Origin: Acidimicrobiia bacterium | GTDB lineage: Bacteria > Actinomycetota > Acidimicrobiia > Spongiisociales > UBA5794 | Reading direction: 5' to 3' | Assembly (NCBI GenBank): GCA_030618675.1 | Contig: JAUXCV010000002.1 | Location: 1 to 27,803, forward strand | DNA length: 27,803 nt | Part shown: piece by piece, positions 14,301-22,886 of the stretch | How positions within the stretch are numbered: position 1 is the stretch's first letter | Layout of the letters: every line of letters starts with the position of its first letter | The notes under the pieces: generated by a model | Seen by the model: only the letters and a program-made list of their open reading frames with translations | Told to the model about the DNA's origin: nothing | Database searches by the model: none | Made by a program: the position numbers and the translations under genes

Positions 14301-15358
14301 CGCTTGATCCGTGACGTGTAGTGCTGAGCCGAGGCCTCGCGAAGCCGTGCAGCGGCCTCCTCCGGGTCAAGGTCCCGTTGCGCTTCCGCGAGCAGCTCGT
14401 ATCCGACCATGAACTTTCTCACCGTGGCTGACCGCAGGAGTGGCGGGTAGAAATGGGCGTGCAGCTGCCAATGAGATGACGGCGTGTCGTCGTGCGGCGC
14501 ACCGTGCCACCCCATTGAGTACGGGAAGGGGTGCTCAAAGAGGTTGTCGTAGAGGGTCAGGAGTTCCTTGACCACTGCTGCGAGCGAGACGAGCCTTGTT
14601 CCATTGACCTCGGTAATGCGGCGTGTCGGCGTCCTGGGTACCAACATCGTCTCGAATGGCCACGTTGCCCAGTACGGGACGAGCGCGATCCAGTGCTCGT
14701 TCGCGATAACGACTCGGTTGCTGCTGTGCTCTTGTACCAGATAGTCGAGGAGCAATAGGGTGCCGCGCTTTTGGAAGTAGCTTTTCTGGGTCTTGTCCTC
14801 ACGCGCTGGCAAGGTTGGGAGCGCTGTTCCTGCCCAGATCTGGCCGTGCGGGTGGGGGTTGGAGGCACCCATCGCGGCACCATTGTTTTCGAATACCTGT
14901 ACCCACCTGTATGTCTTCCCAAGTTCGGCTGTCTCGGCCTGCCACATCTCGACGACGCGCACGATATCCTTCTCCTCCATATGCGATAGGCGGAGATCGT
15001 GACGCGGTGAGTAGCAAACGACGCGGCATGTGCCAGCGAGCGTTTCCGAGGCGAGGAGTCCGTCGAGGTGTCGACTCGGTTTGACCGTCGGTGATAGCGC
15101 GGGAAAGTCGTTGGTGAAGGCGGTGGTCGATTCGTAGGCCGGGTTGGTCGCTCCGGAGGCCCGTAGATTCGATGGGCAGAGGTAGCACTGCGGGTCATAG
15201 GGCTTCGCCTCTTCAGAATCTGGTGATTCGGTGTGGCCGAGCCAGGGACGCTTCGTTCTACCCGAGGACACCAGCACCCATTCGTCCGTCAAAGGGTTGT
15301 ATCTCCGATGGGGCGCCTCCGGCGTGGAACGATCTGGATCTCTATTGCTCAAGCCCAT
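14297..15358 (-). CDS. galT: Galactose-1-phosphate uridylyltransferase
   Basis: A 353-aa enzyme that exchanges UMP between UDP-glucose and galactose 1-phosphate. The N-terminal RYNPLTDEWVLVSSGRTKRP matches the GalT family opening. The metal-site pair CYLC follows, and the active-site H169-P-H171-GQIW carries the nucleophilic histidine of the HIT superfamily. The C-terminal HWQLHAHFYPPLLRS is also typical. Length is normal. It lies 115 bp after the GH2 gene and overlaps galK. ATG 15358 has no strong ribosome site. The UDP-galactose product needs an epimerase for recycling, which this molecule no longer encodes. Confidence 0.95.
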   Translation of the reverse strand: MGLSNRDPDRSTPEAPHRRYNPLTDEWVLVSSGRTKRPWLGHTESPDSEEAKPYDPQCYLCPSNLRASGATNPAYESTTAFTNDFPALSPTVKPSRHLDGLLASETLAGTCRVVCYSPRHDLRLSHMEEKDIVRVVEMWQAETAELGKTYRWVQVFENNGAAMGASNPHPHGQIWAGTALPTLPAREDKTQKSYFQKRGTLLLLDYLVQEHSSNRVVIANEHWIALVPYWATWPFETMLVPRTPTRRITEVNGTRLVSLAAVVKELLTLYDNLFEHPFPYSMGWHGAPHDDTPSSHWQLHAHFYPPLLRSATVRKFMVGYELLAEAQRDLDPEEAAARLREASAQHYTSRIKR

Positions 15359-15473
15359 GTGGACCAGCCGTTCTGTGGCTGATCGCCCGCTCCTTCGATA
15401 GTCCCAGGCGACCAGGCCAAACAGCGCCGCGACGTGTAGCCGACTATGGGATGACGTTGTCTTCGAAGTCGTA

Positions 15474-17615
15474 TCACGGTCTCACCTCAGCCCTGGATGC
15501 GGGAGTGCGAGCAACTAGCTCGCCGGGACGCGCTCCGCGTCGATTCGGCGGCTCGACTTGCGCGGCGTCGAGGAAGGATCGGGCAAGGGTCTCGCCGGCT
15601 GAGGTTTCCAGCCATAGGAGCAGGCGGCCGGGGTCTGGGCGAGCTGGCGCCTCGATCGAGACTGGATTTGAGAGTTCGAAAGGTTGCGCTTGGACCTCGT
15701 TGGACACGGAGTCTGATTGCTCGGGACGCTGGTGGACGGGGGCTCCGGGTGCGATCCAGGTAGCGTGAATACGCCCGACGATCGGTTCGGGTCCGTGGTG
15801 CGAGACCCGTAGATCGAACACGCATCTCTCCTGCGGCGGTTCGATATCTGCTCCGGCTTGCGCAGGGACGAGGTCGATCACCAAGATGGTATCCGCGTTT
15901 ACATCGGAGGGAATGCAACCGCCCCAGTCTTTGGTCCGGCGGTCGGTGGTGAGGAGTCCGGCGGCTTCGTGTTCGATGTCCGCCAACTCGGTGTAGACGT
16001 AGCCGGCGAATCGGTCGTGGCGGCGCAGTTCCTGTGTTTCCCATCGAAGGTGCCAAGCGCGTTCGAGACTGGTGAAGCCCTCGCCGTATTCGCTGTTGAT
16101 GATCGGCACGCCGCGGCGAGCGAACTGCTCCGAACTGTAGAGGGACTTGTCGACGACGAAATCGTGCCCGAGCCGGACCGGAAAGGACTCTCGCTCTCCG
16201 GCAGCGAGCTGGGCCACGGCGCGTCGCCATTCAGCGAGGTCGGGCTCGTAATAGTGCCAGTCGACGAGGTCGGACTTGACGTGTGACCATCCGGAGTTCT
16301 CGACGATGGGGCGGGTGGCGTCGAGGCCACGGAGCACATCGTAGGCCCGGGCTGCTGCCTCGGTTCTTGCCGGGCTACCGGCAATGTCCCAGTCGAGTCC
16401 CCACTCTTCGTTGTAGAGGCTCCAGATAACGATGCTCGGATGGTTGCCGTCGCGCTCGACCATGGCCGGTAGCTGCGCCTCGAACGCTTGAATTGATGCC
16501 GGGGAGAATCGGCTGGTGCACGCCGGCTCGGCCCACACCAACATCCCGGTACGATCGGCCTCGTGGAGCCAAAGCGGCTCCTCGAACTTGAGATGCTTGC
16601 GAATTAGGTTGTACCCGAGATCGCGAGCGAGGTCGATGTCGGCCTGGAGGTCATGCAGGCTCGGTGCGGTCAAGCCGGTGTCTGGCCAATAGCCCTGATC
16701 GAGGACGCCGCGCACGTAGAACCGGGATTCGTTCAAGAACAGCTGCTCGCCGTTCACCTCGAATCGCCGCAACCCGACTGTCGCCACAAGGCGGTCAGGT
16801 CTACGACCGTCGCCGTTGCTGACGACGACTTCGACTTCGTACAGGTGGGGTGACTCGGGCGACCATGGCCTAGGTGCTTCGAGTTCGATCCGTCCGGTGG
16901 CCCGGCCCCCGTCGGCGACGAGCCGCAACGTTTCGTGCGATTCGAGGATTGAGACGTCGACGACCGCACCCGCCGGGTCGTCTCCGCCGAGGTCGACGGT
17001 GACGTCGATACCGGTGAGGCTGTCACCACGTAACACCACGGACCTGGCGTAGGTGCCACCGCGGGCTTCAAGCCATACCGTTTGCCAGATGCCTGACGTG
17101 GGCGTGAACGCCACCCCGTCGTAGTCGTCACGAGGGATCGAACGTTGCTTACCGTGAGGGAACTGGCGCTTGTCGGCGGGGGCGTACACTTCGACTGTGA
17201 GTTCGGCCTCCGTGCCTGGAGTTAGATGCGGGGTGACGTCGTACTCGAACGAGTCGTAGCCGCCGCGGTGTTCGCCGACGACATCGCCGTCGATGCGCAC
17301 GATCGCATGGTGGTGGACCGCTCCGAAGCAAAGGACGATGCGTGCCCCTTCCCAATCGGTCGGCGCAGCGACGGATCGGCTGTAGATACCGTGCTCCAGC
17401 CAGTGGCGATTCACGCCTGATGCCTCGGACTCCCAAGCGAACGGAACCGTGATGTCGTAGAGCTGACCATCGGCTGCGAGTTCCCAGAGTCCGTTCAGGT
17501 TGACCCAATGTGGGGATCGGTCGCGATCTGGCCTCGGATACTCAGGTCGAGGAATCGAGTTAGGGCGGCCCGAGTGCATCTGAGTGGTCGCGATATCAGA
17601 TGTAGAGATTGTCAT
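15474..17615 (-). CDS. Glycoside hydrolase family 2 enzyme, probable beta-galactosidase
   Basis: A 713-aa GH2 protein. The N-terminal jelly-roll sugar-binding domain (about 35-190) includes WVNLNGLWELA and TSGIWQTVWLE, followed by an Ig-like domain (about 200-290) and a TIM barrel (about 300-600). The acid/base is E403 in NHPSIVIWSLYNEEWG and the nucleophile E509 in PIINSEYGEG. There is no signal peptide, so it acts on imported oligosaccharides in the cytoplasm. GH2 also contains beta-glucuronidases and mannosidases. Beta-galactosidase is favoured because galT and galK follow directly. The order of importer, hydrolase and Leloir genes argues for one operon. The start region contains a triple 21-bp repeat, each unit with an ATG. 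Confidence 0.85.
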   Translation of the reverse strand: MTISTSDIATTQMHSGRPNSIPRPEYPRPDRDRSPHWVNLNGLWELAADGQLYDITVPFAWESEASGVNRHWLEHGIYSRSVAAPTDWEGARIVLCFGAVHHHAIVRIDGDVVGEHRGGYDSFEYDVTPHLTPGTEAELTVEVYAPADKRQFPHGKQRSIPRDDYDGVAFTPTSGIWQTVWLEARGGTYARSVVLRGDSLTGIDVTVDLGGDDPAGAVVDVSILESHETLRLVADGGRATGRIELEAPRPWSPESPHLYEVEVVVSNGDGRRPDRLVATVGLRRFEVNGEQLFLNESRFYVRGVLDQGYWPDTGLTAPSLHDLQADIDLARDLGYNLIRKHLKFEEPLWLHEADRTGMLVWAEPACTSRFSPASIQAFEAQLPAMVERDGNHPSIVIWSLYNEEWGLDWDIAGSPARTEAAARAYDVLRGLDATRPIVENSGWSHVKSDLVDWHYYEPDLAEWRRAVAQLAAGERESFPVRLGHDFVVDKSLYSSEQFARRGVPIINSEYGEGFTSLERAWHLRWETQELRRHDRFAGYVYTELADIEHEAAGLLTTDRRTKDWGGCIPSDVNADTILVIDLVPAQAGADIEPPQERCVFDLRVSHHGPEPIVGRIHATWIAPGAPVHQRPEQSDSVSNEVQAQPFELSNPVSIEAPARPDPGRLLLWLETSAGETLARSFLDAAQVEPPNRRGARPGELVARTPASRAEVRP

Positions 17616-17673
17616 GGTTCAGCCCCTTATGGTCATGGTTCTGCTCTTCACGGTCATGGTTTAGCCCTTCACG
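17611..17673 (-). repeat. Three tandem 21-bp repeats over the GH2 translation start
   Basis: Units 17611-17631, 17632-17652 and 17653-17673 differ by only a few bases. On the minus strand each carries an AAGGGG/AAGAGC-like purine stretch, then ACCATGAC. The outermost unit holds the permease stop codon and the innermost the GH2 ATG (17615). The ATGs are in frame, but a TGA separates the last two, so upstream initiation would make only a 12-codon leader. Confidence 0.8.
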
Positions 17674-18569
17674 CTGCCTGCGAGGATGCCATTGATGAAG
17701 TGTCGCTGCAGGAGGACGAAGAGGATCAGCAGCGGAATGAGTGCGACGGAACTTGCGGCGAGGAGCTCGCCGGTGACCGTGGCGTAATCAGCACCGATTC
17801 GATTGCCGGTAATGTTCTGGGCGAGGGTCGACAAGACAACCTGAAGCGTGGCTCGCTGATCCGAGCTTGCGATCACCACGGGCCAGACGAAGTCGTTGTA
17901 GATGTTCATGATCGTAAGAACGGCCAATCCAGCGAGGGCGGGCCGGATGATTGGCACGATCACACGCCAATAGATGCCAAACTCGGAGCATCCGTCGACG
18001 CGCGCGGCATCGAGGAGTTCATCGGGCACCGAGCTGATGACCTGCCGCATCCAGAAGATCGCAAATGCGTCGATGGCGCCGACCAGGATGAGCCCCTGAT
18101 AGGTATTGACCCACCCGAGGGTCTTCATCTCGAGCAGGAGCGGGATGATCAGTACAATCGTCGGCAGCATGAGCGTGATAAGCACCATGCCGAAGATCGC
18201 GTTCTTGCCCCGAAAGTCGTATTTGGCGAACCCGTACGCTGCGAGCGGAGCGAAGAACATGGTGATCGCGCCCTTGAACACGAGCACAACTCCGGTGTTG
18301 CCGAAGCCACGGACGATGGGGACGTCCTCGAACATCGCCGTATAGTTGTCGAGCGAGAAACTGCTCGGATCAAAGACCAGCGGGGCCCTGATGATGTCGT
18401 TGGCCGGCTTGAGCGACGACAGGATCGCCCAAACCACCGGAGCCAGAAACGCCACGAGGAGCAGCATCAGGAACGCCTGGATCGCAAGGGTGCGGCCGAA
18501 GTGGCCGCTGGTCAAGCGTCGAGCGCCGGTCGGCTTCGCTGTTTGCGCTGTGCGCGGTGTTCTGGTCAC
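17661..18569 (-). CDS. ABC sugar transporter permease (MalG type)
   Basis: A 302-aa inner-membrane permease with about six hydrophobic helices (first LAIQAFLMLLLVAFLAPVVWAI, last LIPLLILFVLLQRHFI). The cytoplasmic EAA loop is DAARVDGCSEFGIYWRVIVPI, which docks the ATPase. It belongs to the CUT1 carbohydrate-uptake group. The GTG start at 18569 overlaps the upstream permease stop. No ATPase gene is present in the operon; actinobacterial CUT1 systems commonly share a chromosomal MsiK-type ATPase. The substrate is inferred to be a galactoside from the downstream genes. Confidence 0.93.
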   Translation of the reverse strand: MTRTPRTAQTAKPTGARRLTSGHFGRTLAIQAFLMLLLVAFLAPVVWAILSSLKPANDIIRAPLVFDPSSFSLDNYTAMFEDVPIVRGFGNTGVVLVFKGAITMFFAPLAAYGFAKYDFRGKNAIFGMVLITLMLPTIVLIIPLLLEMKTLGWVNTYQGLILVGAIDAFAIFWMRQVISSVPDELLDAARVDGCSEFGIYWRVIVPIIRPALAGLAVLTIMNIYNDFVWPVVIASSDQRATLQVVLSTLAQNITGNRIGADYATVTGELLAASSVALIPLLILFVLLQRHFINGILAGSVKG

Positions 18570-19429
18570 GATCCGTCCTCCACCCGGAGCATCCGCACGA
18601 ACATCAGCGACAGCGCCATCACGAGGACCACAAGGAGAAGCGAGTTCGCTGCTCCGGTTCCGAGGTCGGCGCGGTTGATGTGGTTGTACAGGAAGTAGCC
18701 CGCCGTTGTCGTCGAGCTGTAGGGGCCTCCCTGGGTCACTACGAACGGTTCAGCGAACATCTGAAAGACAGCGAGCGTTTGGAGGACAACGACGAACATG
18801 ATGGTCCGGCGGATCAACGGGACGGTGATGCTTCGAAGCTGCCGGCTCCACGATGCACCGTCGAGCGATGCTGACTCGTACAACACCGAGTCGATCGACT
18901 GCAGACCCGAGAGCATGATGATTACGATGAAACCGGTCGTCTTCCACAAGAACAGCAGCGCCAGCGTGGGCTTTGCCCATGTGCCGGTCGTCAGCCACCC
19001 GACATTGGGCAAACCGACAGACCCGAGCAACGAGTTCACGGCACCGTAGCCCTCATCGAACAGCACCACCCAGATCTGAGCGACAGCTACGAGCGGCATG
19101 ACGAAAGGCACGATGAACGCCACGCGATACATCCCTCGAAGCTGCAACTTGGCCGAGTTCAGCAGCACCGCCACGATCACCCCCACGACGAGTTGGACCG
19201 GCACGATGAGGACCCACAGCACAGCCGAGTTCCAAAGCGAACTCCAGAAACGATCGTTCGTAAGCAAGTAGGCGTAGTTGTCCCAGCCGACCCACATCGG
19301 GTCGCCGACTCCCCGCCAGTTCGTAAGGCTGAGCCGGGCCGTGAATACCAGCGGGTAGACGCTGAAGGCCAAGAAGATCGCTACGAACGGCGCAACGAAC
19401 ACGTACGGTGCGGCTCGCGGTCGAGCCAT
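18566..19429 (-). CDS. ABC sugar transporter permease (MalF type)
   Basis: A 287-aa CUT1 permease with six predicted helices, beginning YVFVAPFVAIFLAFSVYPLVF. Its EAA loop is YESASLDGASWSRQLRSITVP. It pairs with the MalG-type permease through a four-base overlap. Its ATG (19429-19427) lies inside the 3' arm of a perfect 14-bp hairpin, so translation may be throttled relative to the abundant binding protein encoded just upstream. Confidence 0.93.
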   Translation of the reverse strand: MARPRAAPYVFVAPFVAIFLAFSVYPLVFTARLSLTNWRGVGDPMWVGWDNYAYLLTNDRFWSSLWNSAVLWVLIVPVQLVVGVIVAVLLNSAKLQLRGMYRVAFIVPFVMPLVAVAQIWVVLFDEGYGAVNSLLGSVGLPNVGWLTTGTWAKPTLALLFLWKTTGFIVIIMLSGLQSIDSVLYESASLDGASWSRQLRSITVPLIRRTIMFVVVLQTLAVFQMFAEPFVVTQGGPYSSTTTAGYFLYNHINRADLGTGAANSLLLVVLVMALSLMFVRMLRVEDGS

Positions 19430-19464
19430 AGTCGGCGCCTACCTACTGCTGGCGCCGACTATGG
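19426..19464 (-). promoter_or_regulatory. mRNA hairpin covering the permease start codon
   Basis: Perfect 14-bp arms CCATAGTCGGCGCC (19426-19439) and GGCGCCGACTATGG (19451-19464) around an 11-nt loop. In the minus-strand transcript the ATG of the MalF-type permease sits in the downstream arm, and the binding-protein gene ends 21 bp before the hairpin. Such hairpins stabilise upstream mRNA and limit downstream expression in binding-protein operons. Here start-codon masking is an added possibility. Confidence 0.75.
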
Positions 19465-19485
19465 AGCGGATGGCTGGGATGGGGC

Positions 19486-20952
19486 TCACTGCCGGTCGAC
19501 CAAGTTTTCCTGGATCTCGTCAGTCGAGCGGGATATTACTTCGGAAGGATTGAGGTCGCCGTCGAGCATCCGTTGGATGTTGTTCCCCAGATAGTCGACC
19601 GCTCCGGCCCACCAGCTCGGTAGCGGGGTGCCGCCAGGAATCTGTGCGCCCGCCTCGGTGGCCACGGCCCACAGGTCCTGACCGCCGAGTGCTTCGACCG
19701 GCTCGAACAGCGGCGCGGTCGGATCGGCGGCAGGCAGATAGCTCGGGATGGACGTGTTCAGACCTGTCGGGTATACGTCGTTGGGACCCCACACTGCGGA
19801 GTAGCCGGCCTCGTCGAACATGAGGAATTCGTAGAACAGCCAGGCGAGTTCGGAGTTCTCGCCCTCGCGGGGGAGCACGAACGACGAGCCGCCCATCGCT
19901 CCACTGCGAGCACCGCCAGCCTCCCATGCCGGCAGCTCCATCGCCCGCCAGTCGCCGGTCGTCTCGGTAAGCAACTGCTGGGGAGCGAAACTGAACCAGA
20001 TCGCCCACGGATAGAACACCTGATTGCCGTTTTCGAGCTCGGCGATATCAGTCGGGCTCAGATACTCGGCTCGCGTGCCGAGATCCTCTTCCCGCACCGT
20101 ATCGAGGAATGTCAAGATCTGTTCGTATTCGGGGCTGTCCAACCGGAGTTCACCGGCGGCGTCCGCCATGGACGTGCCAAGTTGGCTGGCGAACATCTCA
20201 AGTTGAAGCTGGCCGAGAAATGGTGACTGTTCCAAGTGGATGGGACCCGATTCGGGGTTTGTGGCCTGATAGTCGCGTGCGGCGTCCAGTAGGTCGTCGT
20301 ACGTCTCGATCAGCGTGGCATCTACTCCCGCCTCGGCGAGGGCGGTCTCGTTGTAGTACAGAAGGCCGGGATCGAGGTCAAACGGCACACCAAAAACACC
20401 ACCGTCGATGGTGTTGACGTCGACTTTTTGTGAAGCGATATCGTCTACGTAAGGGGCAAGGACATCGCTCAGATCCCACAGGAAATCGGAAAAGCCGCCG
20501 ATCTTGGCGTCGTCGAGGAAGACACCGTCGGGTACATCGGTACCCGTGATCAAGGTGTTCTGCAGCTTGGCATCGATATCGACCGCCAGGTGGTTGACAA
20601 TGATGTTCGGGTACTTCTCATTGAACCGCACAATGGTCGCATCGAACACCTCGTACAGGTCCCCGGACCGGTCCCAGATAGTAATCTGCCCTTCGGGGCT
20701 GTCCTCGGTCGGAGCCTGCAGCAGATCGCCGTTGCTTGCATCATTGCCTGTTGGCGCTGTGCTGGTTGTCGTCGCGCTATCGCTAGTCGTCGCGCTATCG
20801 CTAGTCGTCGCACTATCGCTAGTCGTCGGCGCGGGGTCGGTTGCGGTAGATTCGTCCGAGCCACAAGCGACAAGACCGAGGGCGAGAATGGCCAATACGC
20901 TGATCGTGGCGAGCCACCGCATATACCGACTTAGGGGTCCCTTTGTTCGCAT
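19486..20952 (-). CDS. ABC sugar transporter substrate-binding lipoprotein
   Basis: A 488-aa extracytoplasmic solute-binding protein (family 1, CUT1). ATG 20952 is chosen over an upstream in-frame ATG at 20973 because AAGGAG (20959-20964) stands 6-8 nt before it. The signal peptide WLATISVLAILALGLVAC has a lipobox with lipidated C30. A Ser/Thr/Asp-rich linker with a tandem DSATTS repeat follows (about 40-75), then the ligand-binding fold from EGQITIWDRSGDLYEVFDAT onward. It is the first gene of the importer-GH2-gal operon and faces the LacI gene across an operator-bearing gap. It probably binds a galactose-containing oligosaccharide; the ligand is inferred. Confidence 0.92.
   Translation of the reverse strand: MRTKGPLSRYMRWLATISVLAILALGLVACGSDESTATDPAPTTSDSATTSDSATTSDSATTTSTAPTGNDASNGDLLQAPTEDSPEGQITIWDRSGDLYEVFDATIVRFNEKYPNIIVNHLAVDIDAKLQNTLITGTDVPDGVFLDDAKIGGFSDFLWDLSDVLAPYVDDIASQKVDVNTIDGGVFGVPFDLDPGLLYYNETALAEAGVDATLIETYDDLLDAARDYQATNPESGPIHLEQSPFLGQLQLEMFASQLGTSMADAAGELRLDSPEYEQILTFLDTVREEDLGTRAEYLSPTDIAELENGNQVFYPWAIWFSFAPQQLLTETTGDWRAMELPAWEAGGARSGAMGGSSFVLPREGENSELAWLFYEFLMFDEAGYSAVWGPNDVYPTGLNTSIPSYLPAADPTAPLFEPVEALGGQDLWAVATEAGAQIPGGTPLPSWWAGAVDYLGNNIQRMLDGDLNPSEVISRSTDEIQENLVDRQ
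20768..20821. repeat. Three 18-bp tandem repeats in the lipoprotein linker
   Basis: GTCGTCGCGCTATCGCTA occurs three times (20768, 20786, 20804), the last with one change, and encodes the repeating DSATTS linker. The unit is a multiple of three, so copy-number change would alter linker length without a frameshift. Confidence 0.85.
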
Positions 20953-20972
20953 CTGTCTCTCCTTGAGATACA

Positions 20973-21028
20973 ATCTTCCAACGTGTGCAAAGCCAGCATA
21001 GTGGCTACTTGCACACGTTGCAAGTAGC
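20973..21028. promoter_or_regulatory. LacI-type operators between importer operon and lacI-family gene
   Basis: A palindrome with 10-bp arms, GCTACTTGCA (21004-21013) and TGCAAGTAGC (21019-21028), surrounds CACGT. A second element, CAACGTGTGCAA (20979-20990), is the reverse complement of TTGCACACGTTG (21009-21020). The half-site CGTGTGCAA is shared with the sites at 25269-25333. The position, about 20-95 bp upstream of both diverging starts, fits autoregulation and repression of the importer operon by the adjacent LacI-family protein. Confidence 0.78.
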
Positions 21029-21045
21029 AGGCGACACGTAGTAAC

Positions 21046-22089
21046 ATGCTGCGCATGGCAGTAACACTACGCGATGTTGCCGAGGCCGCTGGCGTCTCAG
21101 TACGAACGGTATCGAACGTCGTGAGCGACTTCCCGCACGTCAGCGACGGTGTAAGGCGACGCGTCCGCCAGGCGATCGAGGACCTCGACTACCGACCCAA
21201 CCCGATTGCGCGCACGTTGCGGACAGGGCGGACCGGAATGTTGGCCCTCATTGTCCCGGAAATCGACCCGCCTTACTTCAGCGGCCTCGCCCGCAATGTG
21301 ATCGACGCCGCAGCCGAGCACGGATATCGTGTCATGATCGACCAAACGGGCCATGACCACGACCGCGAACGCGAGCTGCTCACGGGCGGTGGTCGAACGA
21401 TGCTGTTTGACGGTTTGCTATTCAGCCCAATCGTCACTAACGCCGAACTGCTCGAGATGAAAGTGAGCCGCAGCGTCCCCCTCGTTCTCCTCGGGGAGTA
21501 CAGCTTCGACGGTCAGTACGACCACGTCGCGATCGACAACGTGCACGCGGCCCGACAAGCCGTGACACATCTGATCAATCTCGGCAGAACGCGGATCGCC
21601 GCGATCGGAACCCAGCCCCTTGAGCAGTACAGCACACCTCTGCAACGTGCCTCCGGGTACCACGAGGCGCTCCGAAGCGCCGGCTTCGATCGGCACCCCG
21701 CGTACCAGATCTCTTCGACAAGCTACAGCCGCGCCGACGGCTACGCAGCGGCCGCGCAACTGCTGGCCGTCACGCCACAACCAGACGCGATCTTCTGCTT
21801 CTCCGATCTTCTCGCGATTGGTGCGATGGCCGCAATCCACGATGCCGGACTCCGGATCCCCACGGACATCGCCGTGATCGGCATTGACGACATCGAGGAG
21901 GGCCAATACGCGCGTCCATCTCTGAGCTCGGTGTCAATCGACACCCCTTTCATAGCTAGCGAAGCAGTTCGACTCTTAGCAGCCCGAATCGACGATCCCG
22001 AGAGCCCGACGAGCCAGATCCTCGCGCCACATCGCGTCATTCCCCGGCAGAGCACGGCGGTCGACACCGAGCCGACCGGGAACAACTGA
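21046..22089 (+). CDS. LacI-family transcriptional regulator
   Basis: A 347-aa regulator. The N-terminal HTH VTLRDVAEAAGVSVRTVSNVV is followed by the hinge RPNPIARTLRTGRTG. A periplasmic-binding-protein-like effector domain then runs from MLALIVPEIDPPYFSGLARNV to the C-terminus, with the typical PDAIFCFSDLLAIGAM and DIAVIGIDD segments. The start may be ATG 21046 or ATG 21055 (MAVTLRDVA); neither has a clear ribosome site. It is divergent from the importer operon and next to a strong palindrome. It is likely a repressor relieved by a galactoside or related sugar, and probably also controls the secreted enzyme at 22887-25202. Confidence 0.92.
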   Translation: MLRMAVTLRDVAEAAGVSVRTVSNVVSDFPHVSDGVRRRVRQAIEDLDYRPNPIARTLRTGRTGMLALIVPEIDPPYFSGLARNVIDAAAEHGYRVMIDQTGHDHDRERELLTGGGRTMLFDGLLFSPIVTNAELLEMKVSRSVPLVLLGEYSFDGQYDHVAIDNVHAARQAVTHLINLGRTRIAAIGTQPLEQYSTPLQRASGYHEALRSAGFDRHPAYQISSTSYSRADGYAAAAQLLAVTPQPDAIFCFSDLLAIGAMAAIHDAGLRIPTDIAVIGIDDIEEGQYARPSLSSVSIDTPFIASEAVRLLAARIDDPESPTSQILAPHRVIPRQSTAVDTEPTGNN

Positions 22090-22886
22090 ACTCCCTCAAA
22101 GAACCGACCACGTCGCACGATGTGCTGTTAGCGCCCAACTGCGACTTGGCCGTGCTGATGTGGGCGGTGGCATTGTCCCAATTGTCGTGCCTGTCGCCGC
22201 GTTCGACGTCCCACACGCATACGCTGCTTACTGGTCGTTGCGTCGTGGTCATTACTACCTGCCAACCCACCGACCACGTGCCCATGGCACTGCGGTCTCG
22301 GCGACCAAGGCCCGTACCGCGTCGAACATCAGATCCGGACGGTCGGCTTGTCGGACCCACAGGCGCGGTGCTCCGACGTCGGCCCAGATCCCGCACCACC
22401 GGACGGAGGTACGCGGCGGCGTGACCCCAAAGAGGTCAATCCCGACTTCCGGACCATTAGAGGGATCGGGCCACAACGAGTCGACCGGCTTGAACATGGC
22501 TTAGGACGGATCGCGTCAAGGTGGTACTCGTTGACGACTCAGGAACCCCGGGCCGCTCGTGAGGCGGAACGATAAGGGAACTCCCCTAGGCTCAGATTCG
22601 TGCAGCGGTCGGCTGCCAGAGCGGGAACGGCGCAGGACTCGCCGACGCAACCTGAAGCGTGCCCTTAAGAACTCAACTCGCCGATGGATCTCGTCCTGAT
22701 CCCCTCCGGGCTCAGCCTGACACCGAGGTTGGCCCCATGCTTCAATCGAGCCTGACCAGCTCTATCCACCGCCCGGCATGATCCCCTCGATCCGCAGTGC
22801 TCAGCAATCCTGCCACCCCTCAACAGCTTTGCCCGCGGACGCCACGGGGGCCGAGGCCATACAGCGCCGGCCCCCGTGGATTAGGG
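22090..22886. other. About 800 bp without a supported gene
   Basis: Several short frames are open here on both strands, but none shows a family motif or a convincing start. The minus frame 22255-22497 ends in a Trp-rich, protein-like stretch (SVRWCGIWADVGAPRLWVRQ) that could be a decayed gene. No repeat, tRNA or clear hairpin was found. Confidence 0.5.

Noticed and set aside
17508..18698. 396-aa plus-strand frame rich in Asp, His and Glu
   Set aside because: Antisense to the start of the GH2 gene and the MalG-type permease; its composition is what an opposite-strand reading of membrane helices gives.
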